Shown: positions 1 through 5,765 of the stretch, one piece after another | Numbering within the stretch: the stretch's first letter is position 1 | Layout: every line of letters begins with the position of its first letter | Assembly (NCBI GenBank): GCA_029260695.1 | Contig: JAJDCT010000203.1 | Location: 1-9,328 of the forward strand | Origin: Phycisphaeraceae bacterium | Lineage (GTDB): Bacteria > Planctomycetota > Phycisphaerae > Phycisphaerales > Phycisphaeraceae | Reading direction: 5' to 3' | Length of the DNA: 9,328 bases | Position numbers and translations under genes: made by a program | The notes under the pieces: generated by a model | Database searches by the model: none | Told to the model about the DNA's origin: nothing | The model's input: the letters and a program-made list of their open reading frames with translations, nothing else

Positions 1-54
1 GGCACGGCGGCGCTGACCATGCAGACGCTACTCGACGCGGGATTCTGTGATTAA
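1..54 (+). CDS. 3' end of an unidentified CDS, truncated by the window edge
   Basis: Frame 1 is open from the first base to a TAA at 52-54 and gives 17 residues, GTAALTMQTLLDAGFCD. The other two plus frames stop at 14-16 and 48-50, so if a plus-strand gene enters the window this is its frame. The next gene (GNAT) points towards it, so the two would be convergent, with about 89 bases between their stop codons. Too little protein remains to recognise a family. The composition is ordinary for this genome. Confidence 0.4.
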   Translation, partial: GTAALTMQTLLDAGFCD

Positions 55-143
55 GAAATTAAATCATCTTCACGCCGCGGAGGCGGTGGAAGACTCGGGG
101 TCACAAACAGAGGTGGCGGTGACGGATGGCCACGCTCGGCATG

Positions 144-755
144 TCAATAGCCTGAACCATTGAGGTCGATCAGTCCTTCGGGCCAGGGTGCCTCTGGGGG
201 GTATCGCATGACCCATTCATCGAACCAGGGATTGGCTTGGGGATCATCAGCCGTTCGGTTGACGAAGCGGTTGGTCACGAGCACGGCCCCGATCTTTTCG
301 TATAGCCCGCGGGCGTCACCGGTTTGGAAGAGGCAGTGAGTCAGGCTTTCTTCATCAAGCCGTGCGATGGCGTCGAAGATCACCGCCTTGCCAAAGCCTC
401 GGCCGCGTACGGAAGGGTCGCTGACCACCCCCGCCAGGGTCAGCACATTGAAATCGCCTTTGGGCGGGCGAATGGTGCGCACCGAGGTTTGCGCGATCGC
501 GGCCAATCCACCGTCATGGTAGAGCAGGTGGTACAAGACCTTCAACGGCTCGGGGCGGCAATCCGATTTCGGCCAGTCCCCATGGACCCACCAACATTCA
601 TTGCGGGCTCGCACGCCCGCCAACTCACGGGCCTCCTCGTCGTTGGTCGGCGGACCGAATGCGTTTGCTTTTAGCGATTGCACGGCGTCGAACGCTTTCG
701 AAGACATATGTCCCGGCGCAAAACGTCTGATGGTGAAAGACGCATCCTGATGCAT
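144..755 (-). CDS. GNAT-family N-acetyltransferase
   Basis: A 203-residue protein, a normal length for a single-domain GNAT, predicted to transfer an acetyl group from acetyl-CoA to an unknown amine substrate in the cytoplasm. The acetyl-CoA pyrophosphate-binding motif A is visible at about residues 110-126, after a hydrophobic strand, with R117-G-R-G120-F-G122 matching the R/Q-x-x-G-x-G/A signature. Motif B is LYEKIGA at 151-157. The N-terminal strand (SFTIRRF) is a typical GNAT opening. The C-terminus carries a W/P-rich tail ending DLNGSGY. I chose the ATG at 753-755; a TTG immediately upstream (756-758) is equally in frame, and neither has a Shine-Dalgarno. It lies 41 bases downstream of the phosphatase stop on the same strand, so it is probably the last gene of the GluQ-RS operon. 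The substrate cannot be told from sequence. Confidence 0.85.
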   Translation of the reverse strand: MHQDASFTIRRFAPGHMSSKAFDAVQSLKANAFGPPTNDEEARELAGVRARNECWWVHGDWPKSDCRPEPLKVLYHLLYHDGGLAAIAQTSVRTIRPPKGDFNVLTLAGVVSDPSVRGRGFGKAVIFDAIARLDEESLTHCLFQTGDARGLYEKIGAVLVTNRFVNRTADDPQANPWFDEWVMRYPPEAPWPEGLIDLNGSGY

Positions 756-796
756 CAAACCATTCTACACTGACACATCAAAGTCATCTATCCCGG

Positions 797-2089
797 CTAC
801 GCCGCGGAAGCGGTGGGGGCGTTGGTGTCACCCGTGGATAAGGACTCGGCGGGCTCGCTGATGGTCATGCAGACCACCGTGAGATCGTCGCGTTGGTTCA
901 GTGACCCTGACTGCATGTTCAGCCGTTGTGCGAGGCGGTCGAGGGCGGCTTCGGCATTGCCGTTGCGCAGGTCTTCAAACTCCTGTGCATACTGATCGTT
1001 GGCAAGTTTTTGTCGCCCGGGCTGCCCGTCTTCTTCGGCGTCTTTACGTGTCGGGAACGCGACCTCGAAGCCGTCGGAGTAGAGCAGCACCCGGTCGCCG
1101 GGTTCCAGTTGAACGGTCGCTTCTTCAAATACCTCGTCGGGGAAGACGCCCAAGAGCCCGCCCTCGGGTTCGATGGTATCGGTGCGGCCGTCCGCACGGA
1201 GGATCAGCGGGTAGGGGTGTCCGGCCCGTGCGACGGTGAGTTGGTTTGTTTCGGTGTCGATCACGCCGTAGCAGGCGGTGGCGAAGCGGACCTTACCAGA
1301 CTGGTGCTTGAGCATCTCGCGATTGAGGATGCCGATCGCCTCGCCTGGCGAGTAGAGCCTGTAGCCGGGCCTGCTTGACTCATCGAGTGTCTTGGTGGGC
1401 ATGGATTGTTTGATCTGAACGGTCATCAGCGCGGCTGGCACACCGTGGCCGACGGCGTCTGCGATGAACAGGCCGATGTGTGTGTCATCGAGTTGGACCA
1501 CGTCGTAGATGTCGCCGCTGACATACCCCGCCGGCCGCCAGAGCACGTCGAACCCGATGCCGTTGACACTAGGCAATTCGGTGGGCATGAACTCCTTCTG
1601 GAGCTGCGCGGCCATGCGTAGCTCTTCATCGAGTTGGGCGATCTGGCCGCAGAGCCCGTTCTCGTGGGCGCGGAGCAGTTTGATTTCCCTCTGGAGTTCT
1701 GCGAGGACCGGGGCCTGGCTCCACAGCGAACGGAGCACGGAGCAGATCAGTGTGGGGTCGGCATCAAGTGGGCAGGCGACGACGCCGTCTTCGTAGGCCG
1801 AGACAATCCGCTCACCGCCGGGCAGGCTGATGATCGCGGGCACACAGTTTTCCTGGATCTGTCCCAGTGCCTCGTGCGCATGGGACGAGCCCTCGTCCTG
1901 GAGTGCCAGCCACACCGCCTGCGCACCTGCCAAAACGGTGGGTTCGTCAAAAAGAATCTGCGTGCTAAGGGTCCGGATCGTCGGGCGGTCGGGCCCATTC
2001 CAATAAGACAGGGCGGTCTGCGCCCGTGATGTGACGTCATTGGCGTTCAGGGAAGGATCTATTACGAGCAGGAGTTCTGAGCCTGGCAT
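797..2089 (-). CDS. PP2C/SpoIIE-type serine phosphatase (RsbU-like) with degenerate receiver-like N-terminus
   Basis: A 430-residue cytoplasmic protein in three parts. Residues 1-125 resemble a CheY fold: a hydrophobic strand LLLVID, PAIISL at 84-89 and an AYEDGVVACPLD strand/turn near 98-109. The third strand (AVWLAL, 58-63) lacks the phospho-accepting Asp, so this may be a pseudo-receiver (inference). Residues about 128-170 are charged and heptad-like, a probable coiled-coil linker. Residues 171-412 are a PP2C/SpoIIE domain with its metal-binding motifs: SGDIYD (191-196), IADAVGHG (209-216), AGHPYPLIL (289-297), YSDGFEV (337-343) and RDDLTVV (400-406). RsbU-like members dephosphorylate STAS anti-sigma-factor antagonists, but no STAS protein or anti-sigma kinase is encoded here, so its target is unknown. 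The ATG at 2087-2089 is preceded by GGGGA. It lies 47 bases after the DUF192 gene and 41 before the GNAT gene, suggesting co-transcription. Confidence 0.93.
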   Translation of the reverse strand: MPGSELLLVIDPSLNANDVTSRAQTALSYWNGPDRPTIRTLSTQILFDEPTVLAGAQAVWLALQDEGSSHAHEALGQIQENCVPAIISLPGGERIVSAYEDGVVACPLDADPTLICSVLRSLWSQAPVLAELQREIKLLRAHENGLCGQIAQLDEELRMAAQLQKEFMPTELPSVNGIGFDVLWRPAGYVSGDIYDVVQLDDTHIGLFIADAVGHGVPAALMTVQIKQSMPTKTLDESSRPGYRLYSPGEAIGILNREMLKHQSGKVRFATACYGVIDTETNQLTVARAGHPYPLILRADGRTDTIEPEGGLLGVFPDEVFEEATVQLEPGDRVLLYSDGFEVAFPTRKDAEEDGQPGRQKLANDQYAQEFEDLRNGNAEAALDRLAQRLNMQSGSLNQRDDLTVVCMTISEPAESLSTGDTNAPTASAA

Positions 2090-2136
2090 TCTTCCCCACT
2101 AGGTGCTGTTGCTGATGACGTTTAGGATTCATCGAC

Positions 2137-2679
2137 TCACCGGGCACGGTCCTTAAGGTCTTCAAGGGGTAGGTCGATCCGATCGCCCTGGCGCAACCCT
2201 AACCGCCGGAGTGTTCCGTCCCTGACCTCAATGGCAAATTGGGCCGGGTGGTGACTGTTGTAGAGTTTGAGCTGATTATCCGGGGCGTTGGGGTTCGGCT
2301 CGATCTGCATCGCATGCATCCAGACCACTTCACCTTGGGCGTCGAGGTAAGCGAGATCAATAGGAACCAGGCAGCGCCGCATCAAGAATGCACGCCTCTG
2401 CTCATCTGAGAAGACAAACAGCATCCCGCCATCCCGGGCGATTTCCGCGCGGTCTGACAGGCCTTGGATACGCGTTTCCTCATCCAGCGCCAACTCCAGG
2501 TTGAATGCCTCACCCTTGATGGTCACGGCCAGATGAGATCCGCCAACGGCCTGCGGGTCTGTGGATTCTGCACCTTGCGCTTGCGGGGCGTTGGTCTCGG
2601 GCTCGCTTTTAGAACAGGCCGACACCATCGGCAGCAGTACTACCAGCATGCTTAAGATGAACATCCGTCGAGCAACCAT
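2137..2679 (-). CDS. DUF192 family lipoprotein
   Basis: A 180-residue protein. It begins with a lipoprotein signal peptide: MVARR, a hydrophobic stretch at 7-18, then lipobox V19-S-A-C22. A low-complexity linker follows (23-48). The DUF192 domain covers about 50-172 and shows family hallmarks: ETRIQGLSDR (68-77), DGGMLFVF (83-90), FLMRRCLVPIDLAYLD (98-113, the family's usual F-W-M-K-N-T-x-x-P-L-D region) and GTLRRLGLRQGDRI (155-168). It should be anchored to a membrane facing the periplasm. The biochemical role of DUF192 is not established. The start is fixed by AGGAGG seven bases upstream. The first 28 bases overlap the 3' end of the GluQ-RS gene, so the two are very likely translationally coupled. 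In the conserved core, the usual W and N of the central motif are replaced by L and R/C. Confidence 0.92.
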   Translation of the reverse strand: MVARRMFILSMLVVLLPMVSACSKSEPETNAPQAQGAESTDPQAVGGSHLAVTIKGEAFNLELALDEETRIQGLSDRAEIARDGGMLFVFSDEQRRAFLMRRCLVPIDLAYLDAQGEVVWMHAMQIEPNPNAPDNQLKLYNSHHPAQFAIEVRDGTLRRLGLRQGDRIDLPLEDLKDRAR

Positions 2680-3749
2680 GCCTCGTCCTCCTGTGTCATG
2701 GTGACCGGGTCGCGTCCCAGTGTTTCCAGATCGAATCGGTCTGCAAATTCGTCGGCGTTTAATTCGCTATACCCATCGCTGACACCCGACCACCGTGCCA
2801 ACAACCCGATGATACGGCGGACACCGACGCCGCGTTGGCGGTAGGTGTCGATCCGGGTATCACCGTGACGCTTGGCCAGCCGCCTGCCGTCTGGGCCCAG
2901 GACCAGCGGTAGGTGCGTATAAGTCGGGATCGGGCTAAGCCCGAGGATGCGGTACAGAAACAGTTGCCGGCAGGCCGAGCCCAGCAGGTCGTCCCCACGC
3001 ACCACCTGTGTCACGCCTTGCCTAGCGTCGTCCACCACGACCGCCAACTGGTAGGCGGGCAGACCCATCTTGGATGCCACAACGAAGTCGCCGACCTGTT
3101 TCTGGATGTTAAAACGCTGCGGACCACACACCACATCCTCGTAGCCGGCCGATTCGTCCGGGACCGAAATACGCCAAGCGGTGGCGGAATCCTCGAGTAT
3201 CTTCACGGTGGTTTGGGGCTGGTCTGCCTGTGCGCCGGGTCTGCACGTCCCGGGGTAGCGCAGTTCGTGTTCGTCTTCGTGCGGCGCGGACTGGGCGGTC
3301 AGGATCTCTTTGCGGGTGCAGGTGCAGGGGTAGATCGCGCCCAGACGGTAGAGCTTTGCCAAGGCGTCTCTGTAAGGTATTAAGTCGTGGGACTGGTAGA
3401 GCGGTTCGCCCTCCCAGCTAAGCCCAAGCCAGGCGAGCGTGTCGATGGCGGCCTGTGAAGCCTCGGGGTCGACCCTCGGGCCGTCGAGGTCTTCGACCCG
3501 CAATACGATCTTCCAGCCGTGCCGCTTCGCCAGTGCCCAGTTGATCAGGAACGTCCGGGCATTGCCCAGGTGAAGTGCACCGGTCGGCGAAGGGGCCAGC
3601 CGCGTGACTTCCTGTGCAACGGGGTTGGCCCCACCGGTGGGGGATCCCGCCGGGTCAGGCGCTGATCCCGTGGAAGGAGCCTGTGCCGAATCCGGGTACG
3701 GCGAGGAATCCGGGGGTGGGGGCTGGATGTCGGGTTGTGGCGGGTCCAT
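2652..3749 (-). CDS. gluQ: Glutamyl-Q tRNA(Asp) synthetase with a proline-rich N-terminal extension
   Basis: A 365-residue truncated paralogue of glutamyl-tRNA synthetase, lacking the anticodon-binding domain. The family activates glutamate and attaches it to the cyclopentenediol ring of queuosine-34 in tRNA-Asp. Visible features are APSPTGALHLGNA (52-64) with the HIGH-type HLGN at 60-63; the GluQ-RS zinc site C142-x-C144, Y165 and C169; and the KMSKS-like RLAKRHG at 290-296. The separation between the first cysteine pair and Y165 is larger than in the E. coli enzyme. Residues 1-45 are a Pro/Ser/Ala-rich extension not needed for the catalytic fold. No in-frame ATG, GTG or TTG is visible between it and the catalytic core, so the extension is probably translated. 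No good Shine-Dalgarno precedes the ATG at 3747-3749. It is the first gene of the minus-strand block, begins 20 bases from the divergent purN, and implies that the organism makes or salvages queuosine. Confidence 0.93.
   Translation of the reverse strand: MDPPQPDIQPPPPDSSPYPDSAQAPSTGSAPDPAGSPTGGANPVAQEVTRLAPSPTGALHLGNARTFLINWALAKRHGWKIVLRVEDLDGPRVDPEASQAAIDTLAWLGLSWEGEPLYQSHDLIPYRDALAKLYRLGAIYPCTCTRKEILTAQSAPHEDEHELRYPGTCRPGAQADQPQTTVKILEDSATAWRISVPDESAGYEDVVCGPQRFNIQKQVGDFVVASKMGLPAYQLAVVVDDARQGVTQVVRGDDLLGSACRQLFLYRILGLSPIPTYTHLPLVLGPDGRRLAKRHGDTRIDTYRQRGVGVRRIIGLLARWSGVSDGYSELNADEFADRFDLETLGRDPVTMTQEDEAWLLDGCSS
2687..2692 (-). promoter_or_regulatory. Strong Shine-Dalgarno of the DUF192 gene inside the GluQ-RS gene
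   Basis: On the minus strand AGGAGG lies seven bases before the ATG at 2677-2679, entirely within GluQ-RS coding sequence. It decides the start of the DUF192 gene and implies re-initiation or coupling at the 28-base gene overlap. Confidence 0.8.
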
Positions 3750-3762
3750 CGTCGTGTATCGT
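3735..3762 (+). promoter_or_regulatory. Weak candidate promoter for purN
   Basis: TTGTGG at 3735-3740 and TATCGT at 3757-3762 are separated by 16 bases. The predicted transcription start falls almost on the purN ATG (3770), so the message would have little or no leader. This agrees with the lack of a Shine-Dalgarno, but each hexamer is a poor match. The site lies inside the GluQ-RS 5' coding region. Confidence 0.2.
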
Positions 3763-3769
3763 ATCCGCC

Positions 3770-4414
3770 ATGACGCCCTCTGTACCCAAGCCCCGCCATG
3801 AACCGATCCGCCTGGCGGTGCTGATTAGTGGTGGGGGCACGACGCTGCTGAACCTGGCGCAGAAGATCGAGTCGGGCGAGTTGGATGCCGAGCTGGCCGT
3901 TGCCGTGTGTTCGAATCAGTCGGCCTACGACAAGCTCACCACCCGCGGGCTCGGCATGCCGGTCCACCTGGTTTCAAGGAAGGATCACGCAGACACAGCC
4001 TCATTCTCCAAGACCGTATTTAACATCATCCAAGACGCCGATGTGGACCTGGTCTGCCTCGCGGGGTTCTTGTGCCTGCTGTCGATCCCGGTCAACTTCA
4101 ATTACCGGGTCTTGAACATCCACCCCGCACTACTCCCGGCATTTGGCGGCAAAGGGATGTACGGCCACCACGTCCACGAGGCCGTCATCGCAGGCGGATG
4201 CAAGGTCTCCGGCTGCACCGTCCACTTCGCCGACCAGACCTACGACACCGGCCAGATCCTCGTGCAACGCTCCTGCCCGGTCCTCGATACCGACACCCCC
4301 GACTCCCTCGCCGCCCGCGTATTCCAGCAGGAATGCATGGCCTACCCCGAGGCGATCAGCCTGATCTCCCAGGGCCGGCTCACGGTCGATGGCAAGGCGG
4401 CGCGGCTGATATAA
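3770..4414 (+). CDS. purN: Phosphoribosylglycinamide formyltransferase (GAR transformylase)
   Basis: A 214-residue enzyme that transfers the formyl group of 10-formyl-tetrahydrofolate to glycinamide ribonucleotide, the third step of de novo purine synthesis, in the cytoplasm. The start is taken as ATG 3770-3772, giving MTPSVPKPRH before the first strand. The longer open frame upstream overlaps the divergent GluQ-RS gene and has no family similarity. Residues 15-26 (LAVLISGGGTTL) form the phosphate-binding loop. LNIHPALLP (115-123) carries the catalytic N116 and H118, and D159 in the VHFADQTYD segment aligns with D144 of the E. coli enzyme. Between H118 and D159 it has the FGGKGMYGHH form of the loop, five residues longer than in E. 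coli and, as I recall, seen in some other bacterial PurN proteins. Length is normal for the family. No obvious Shine-Dalgarno. Confidence 0.93.
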   Translation: MTPSVPKPRHEPIRLAVLISGGGTTLLNLAQKIESGELDAELAVAVCSNQSAYDKLTTRGLGMPVHLVSRKDHADTASFSKTVFNIIQDADVDLVCLAGFLCLLSIPVNFNYRVLNIHPALLPAFGGKGMYGHHVHEAVIAGGCKVSGCTVHFADQTYDTGQILVQRSCPVLDTDTPDSLAARVFQQECMAYPEAISLISQGRLTVDGKAARLI

Positions 4415-4531
4415 GGTCGAAAGTCCGAAAAATTGGCCTGGCACCCACTATAAATTTCGACACTAAGGTACTGCAAAAATGGTAGTTATGCCTGACTTGA
4501 TGTTGCATGTCGCCGGGAAGCAACTTTTGCA
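4415..4531. other. AT-richer intergenic stretch between purN and the PEP-CTERM gene
   Basis: There is no coding sequence with support here. Two small symmetries are visible: GTCGAAA at 4417-4423 with its reverse complement TTTCGAC at 4455-4461, and GTTGC near 4502-4506 with GCAAC at 4520-4524. The hexamer TTGCAT occurs at 4503-4508 and again at 4527-4532. None is followed by a T-tract, so no intrinsic purN terminator is evident. They could be operator half-sites for the downstream gene or chance. Confidence 0.3.
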
Positions 4532-4560
4532 TTGAATAGATCCCGACAAGGCCTTACATT
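4532..4560 (+). promoter_or_regulatory. Candidate sigma-70 promoter of the PEP-CTERM gene
   Basis: TTGAAT at 4532-4537 and TACATT at 4555-4560 are separated by 17 bases, each matching four of six consensus positions. The predicted start near 4567 leaves a leader of about 35 bases before the ATG at 4604. A copy of TTGCAT overlaps the -35 element. Confidence 0.3.
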
Positions 4561-4591
4561 ATTACAGATACAGTTGGTGGTAATTAATATC

Positions 4592-4597
4592 GAGGAG
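4592..4597 (+). promoter_or_regulatory. Shine-Dalgarno that sets the PEP-CTERM start
   Basis: GAGGAG lies six bases before ATG 4604-4606. It selects this start over upstream in-frame codons that would give an extra 24 residues in front of the signal peptide. Confidence 0.75.
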
Positions 4598-4603
4598 TGG
4601 AGA

Positions 4604-5347
4604 ATGCTTCAGCGTAAGTCATATATATCAGTGGTCACGTTAGGTTTAACGTGCGCTGTTGTGCTAGGGCTTATGGTCCCGGCTACTGCGGGTATCGTGG
4701 TGCTCGGGCCCGACGTTCAGATTGAAGTCGGTGTCGTGGGTAACACCCAGATACTTAATCCTCTTGCTTCGCCGACCGAAGTCGCCAATCAGTTCTCCAC
4801 GAATGGGCTGATGTCCCACGCGATGTGGGATCTGGACTGGAGCATGACTGTCGACACCGACCCGTTTATCAACGGGGTGTTTGGGCTGACGAACAATACG
4901 GCAGCCACACAGACCTTTGTCCTGAATGTCTCGCTCCCGATCGCGCCGCCAGTCACGCCCAGTTCGTTGATCGGAGGCTCTGTGGGGGGTTCGGTCACCG
5001 ACGCGAACAACAGCGGCGCGGCTACGGTTGCGACGATTGCGGGAGTCCCGTTCTATAACGGTCTGATCGACGGAGTCGGCGCGCTACCGATCTACCCCGA
5101 TCCATTCAGTGTCAGCGCCCCGTTTTCCGGAGGCACGGCCAACATCCTCGCACTGAACCCCGGCCTGCCCGGGCCCACCATCCCCGGCCCGGCGGCACTG
5201 ACCAGCATCGGCATCAACCACACCTTCACACTGACCGCCGGCGACACCATCGCGCTGACGTCCTTCTTCGTGGTCGTCCCCGAGCCCGCCAGCTTGGGGC
5301 TTCTTGCGTGTGGGGCTTTGCTGATCGGCCTGAAACGCCGAGACTGA
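4604..5347 (+). CDS. Exported PEP-CTERM domain protein of unknown function
   Basis: A 247-residue secreted protein. Residues 1-29 form a signal peptide: basic MLQRKSY, hydrophobic 9-24, then VPATA before G30 as the likely cleavage site. Residues 30-222 are Ser/Thr/Asn/Gly-rich and beta-strand-like, with no cysteine or recognisable enzymatic motif. The C-terminus is a textbook PEP-CTERM sorting signal: VPEPAS (225-230), a hydrophobic segment (231-243) and terminal KRRD. Such signals are processed by an exosortase (EpsH-type) in bacteria that make exopolysaccharide or biofilm matrix, and the protein is probably released to or anchored at the cell surface. No exosortase is encoded here, so it must act from elsewhere in the genome. 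Transcription should end at the strong terminator 17 bases after the stop. Confidence 0.9.
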   Translation: MLQRKSYISVVTLGLTCAVVLGLMVPATAGIVVLGPDVQIEVGVVGNTQILNPLASPTEVANQFSTNGLMSHAMWDLDWSMTVDTDPFINGVFGLTNNTAATQTFVLNVSLPIAPPVTPSSLIGGSVGGSVTDANNSGAATVATIAGVPFYNGLIDGVGALPIYPDPFSVSAPFSGGTANILALNPGLPGPTIPGPAALTSIGINHTFTLTAGDTIALTSFFVVVPEPASLGLLACGALLIGLKRRD

Positions 5348-5363
5348 TCTGACACATCCAAAC

Positions 5364-5407
5364 AAAAAAAATGCCGCCGTACCGTTTGGTACTGCGGCAT
5401 TTTTTTT
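5364..5407. terminator. Bidirectional intrinsic terminator between convergent genes
   Basis: The stem arms are 5371-5383 and 5388-5400 around a GTTT loop: seven base pairs (ATGCCGC with GCGGCAT), one C/T mismatch, then five pairs (GTACC with GGTAC). Seven A residues precede the hairpin and seven T residues follow it, so it has a U-tract on either strand. It can end both the plus-strand PEP-CTERM transcript (stop at 5347) and the minus-strand small lipoprotein transcript (stop at 5455). Confidence 0.92.
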
Positions 5408-5454
5408 GTTCACTACAAACTGTGCCTAGCTCTTCAGGCCAAACGGCGCTTCGA

Positions 5455-5571
5455 TCAGTACGTCGAGACACCAAAACTGCCGCGATCATCTTCGACCTTT
5501 GCTGAGGCGCACCCCACAATGGCAATCAGGGTTAGGGCGATCAGGGCGACGGCTAGAAATCGGTTGATCAT
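5455..5571 (-). CDS. Small (38-residue) predicted lipoprotein
   Basis: The minus strand encodes 38 residues beginning MINRFLAVALIALTLIA, followed by lipobox I18-V-G-C21 and a mature tail of only 18 residues that is Asp/Gly/Ser-rich and ends in STY. AGGAG lies six bases before the ATG (5569-5571), a -35/-10 pair with 17-base spacing lies 49-77 bases upstream, and a symmetric terminator lies downstream. This is a full expression cassette for a very small gene. The size and lipobox recall entericidin-type peptides, but the mature part shows no likeness that I can recognise. It is predicted to be lipidated and held at a membrane. Function unknown. It is convergent with the PEP-CTERM gene and divergent from the PilZ-J gene. 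Confidence 0.72.
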   Translation of the reverse strand: MINRFLAVALIALTLIAIVGCASAKVEDDRGSFGVSTY

Positions 5572-5577
5572 GAGGAT

Positions 5578-5582
5578 CTCCT
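5578..5582 (-). promoter_or_regulatory. Shine-Dalgarno of the small lipoprotein gene
   Basis: AGGAG on the minus strand, part of AAAAGGAG, is spaced six bases from the ATG at 5569-5571. It is one of the best ribosome-binding sites in the window and the main reason to believe the 38-residue ORF. Confidence 0.7.
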
Positions 5583-5619
5583 TTTAGGGAAGTGGGTCGT
5601 GTCGGCTGAGACACACGTC

Positions 5620-5648
5620 TTTATACCCTCCAGGCAGGCTACATACAA
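5620..5648 (-). promoter_or_regulatory. Candidate sigma-70 promoter of the small lipoprotein gene
   Basis: On the minus strand TTGTAT (5643-5648) and TATAAA (5620-5625) are separated by exactly 17 bases. The -10 matches five of six consensus positions and the -35 only three. The predicted transcription start near 5613 gives a leader of about 40 bases. Confidence 0.45.
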
Positions 5649-5765
5649 TGATTTTTCGGGTGCTTTTGCCTGTGCCATCTGCGGGCCCGATAACGCGAGT
5701 CTTTGGTAGAGAACCACCGCTGCGCGCTTCAGCCTCGCCTTCATCGCGCCGATCCTGCAGTGTAT

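Noticed and set aside
47..163. A 38-codon plus-strand frame starting at GTG 47 and running into the GNAT 3' end
   Set aside because: It has no Shine-Dalgarno, overlaps the preceding stop and the opposite-strand GNAT gene, and its translation shows no signal peptide or motif.
3614..3769. Upstream extension of purN by 52 residues in the open plus frame
   Set aside because: It lies entirely over the 5' end of the GluQ-RS gene, has no family similarity, and the ATG at 3770 places the first strand of PurN at the expected distance.
4439..4460. TGGCAC resembling the -24 element of a sigma-54 promoter upstream of the PEP-CTERM gene (PEP-CTERM genes are sometimes controlled by PrsK/PrsR and sigma-54)
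   Set aside because: The required GC of the -12 element is absent at the fixed distance (4452-4453 read AA), so the match is only half a site.
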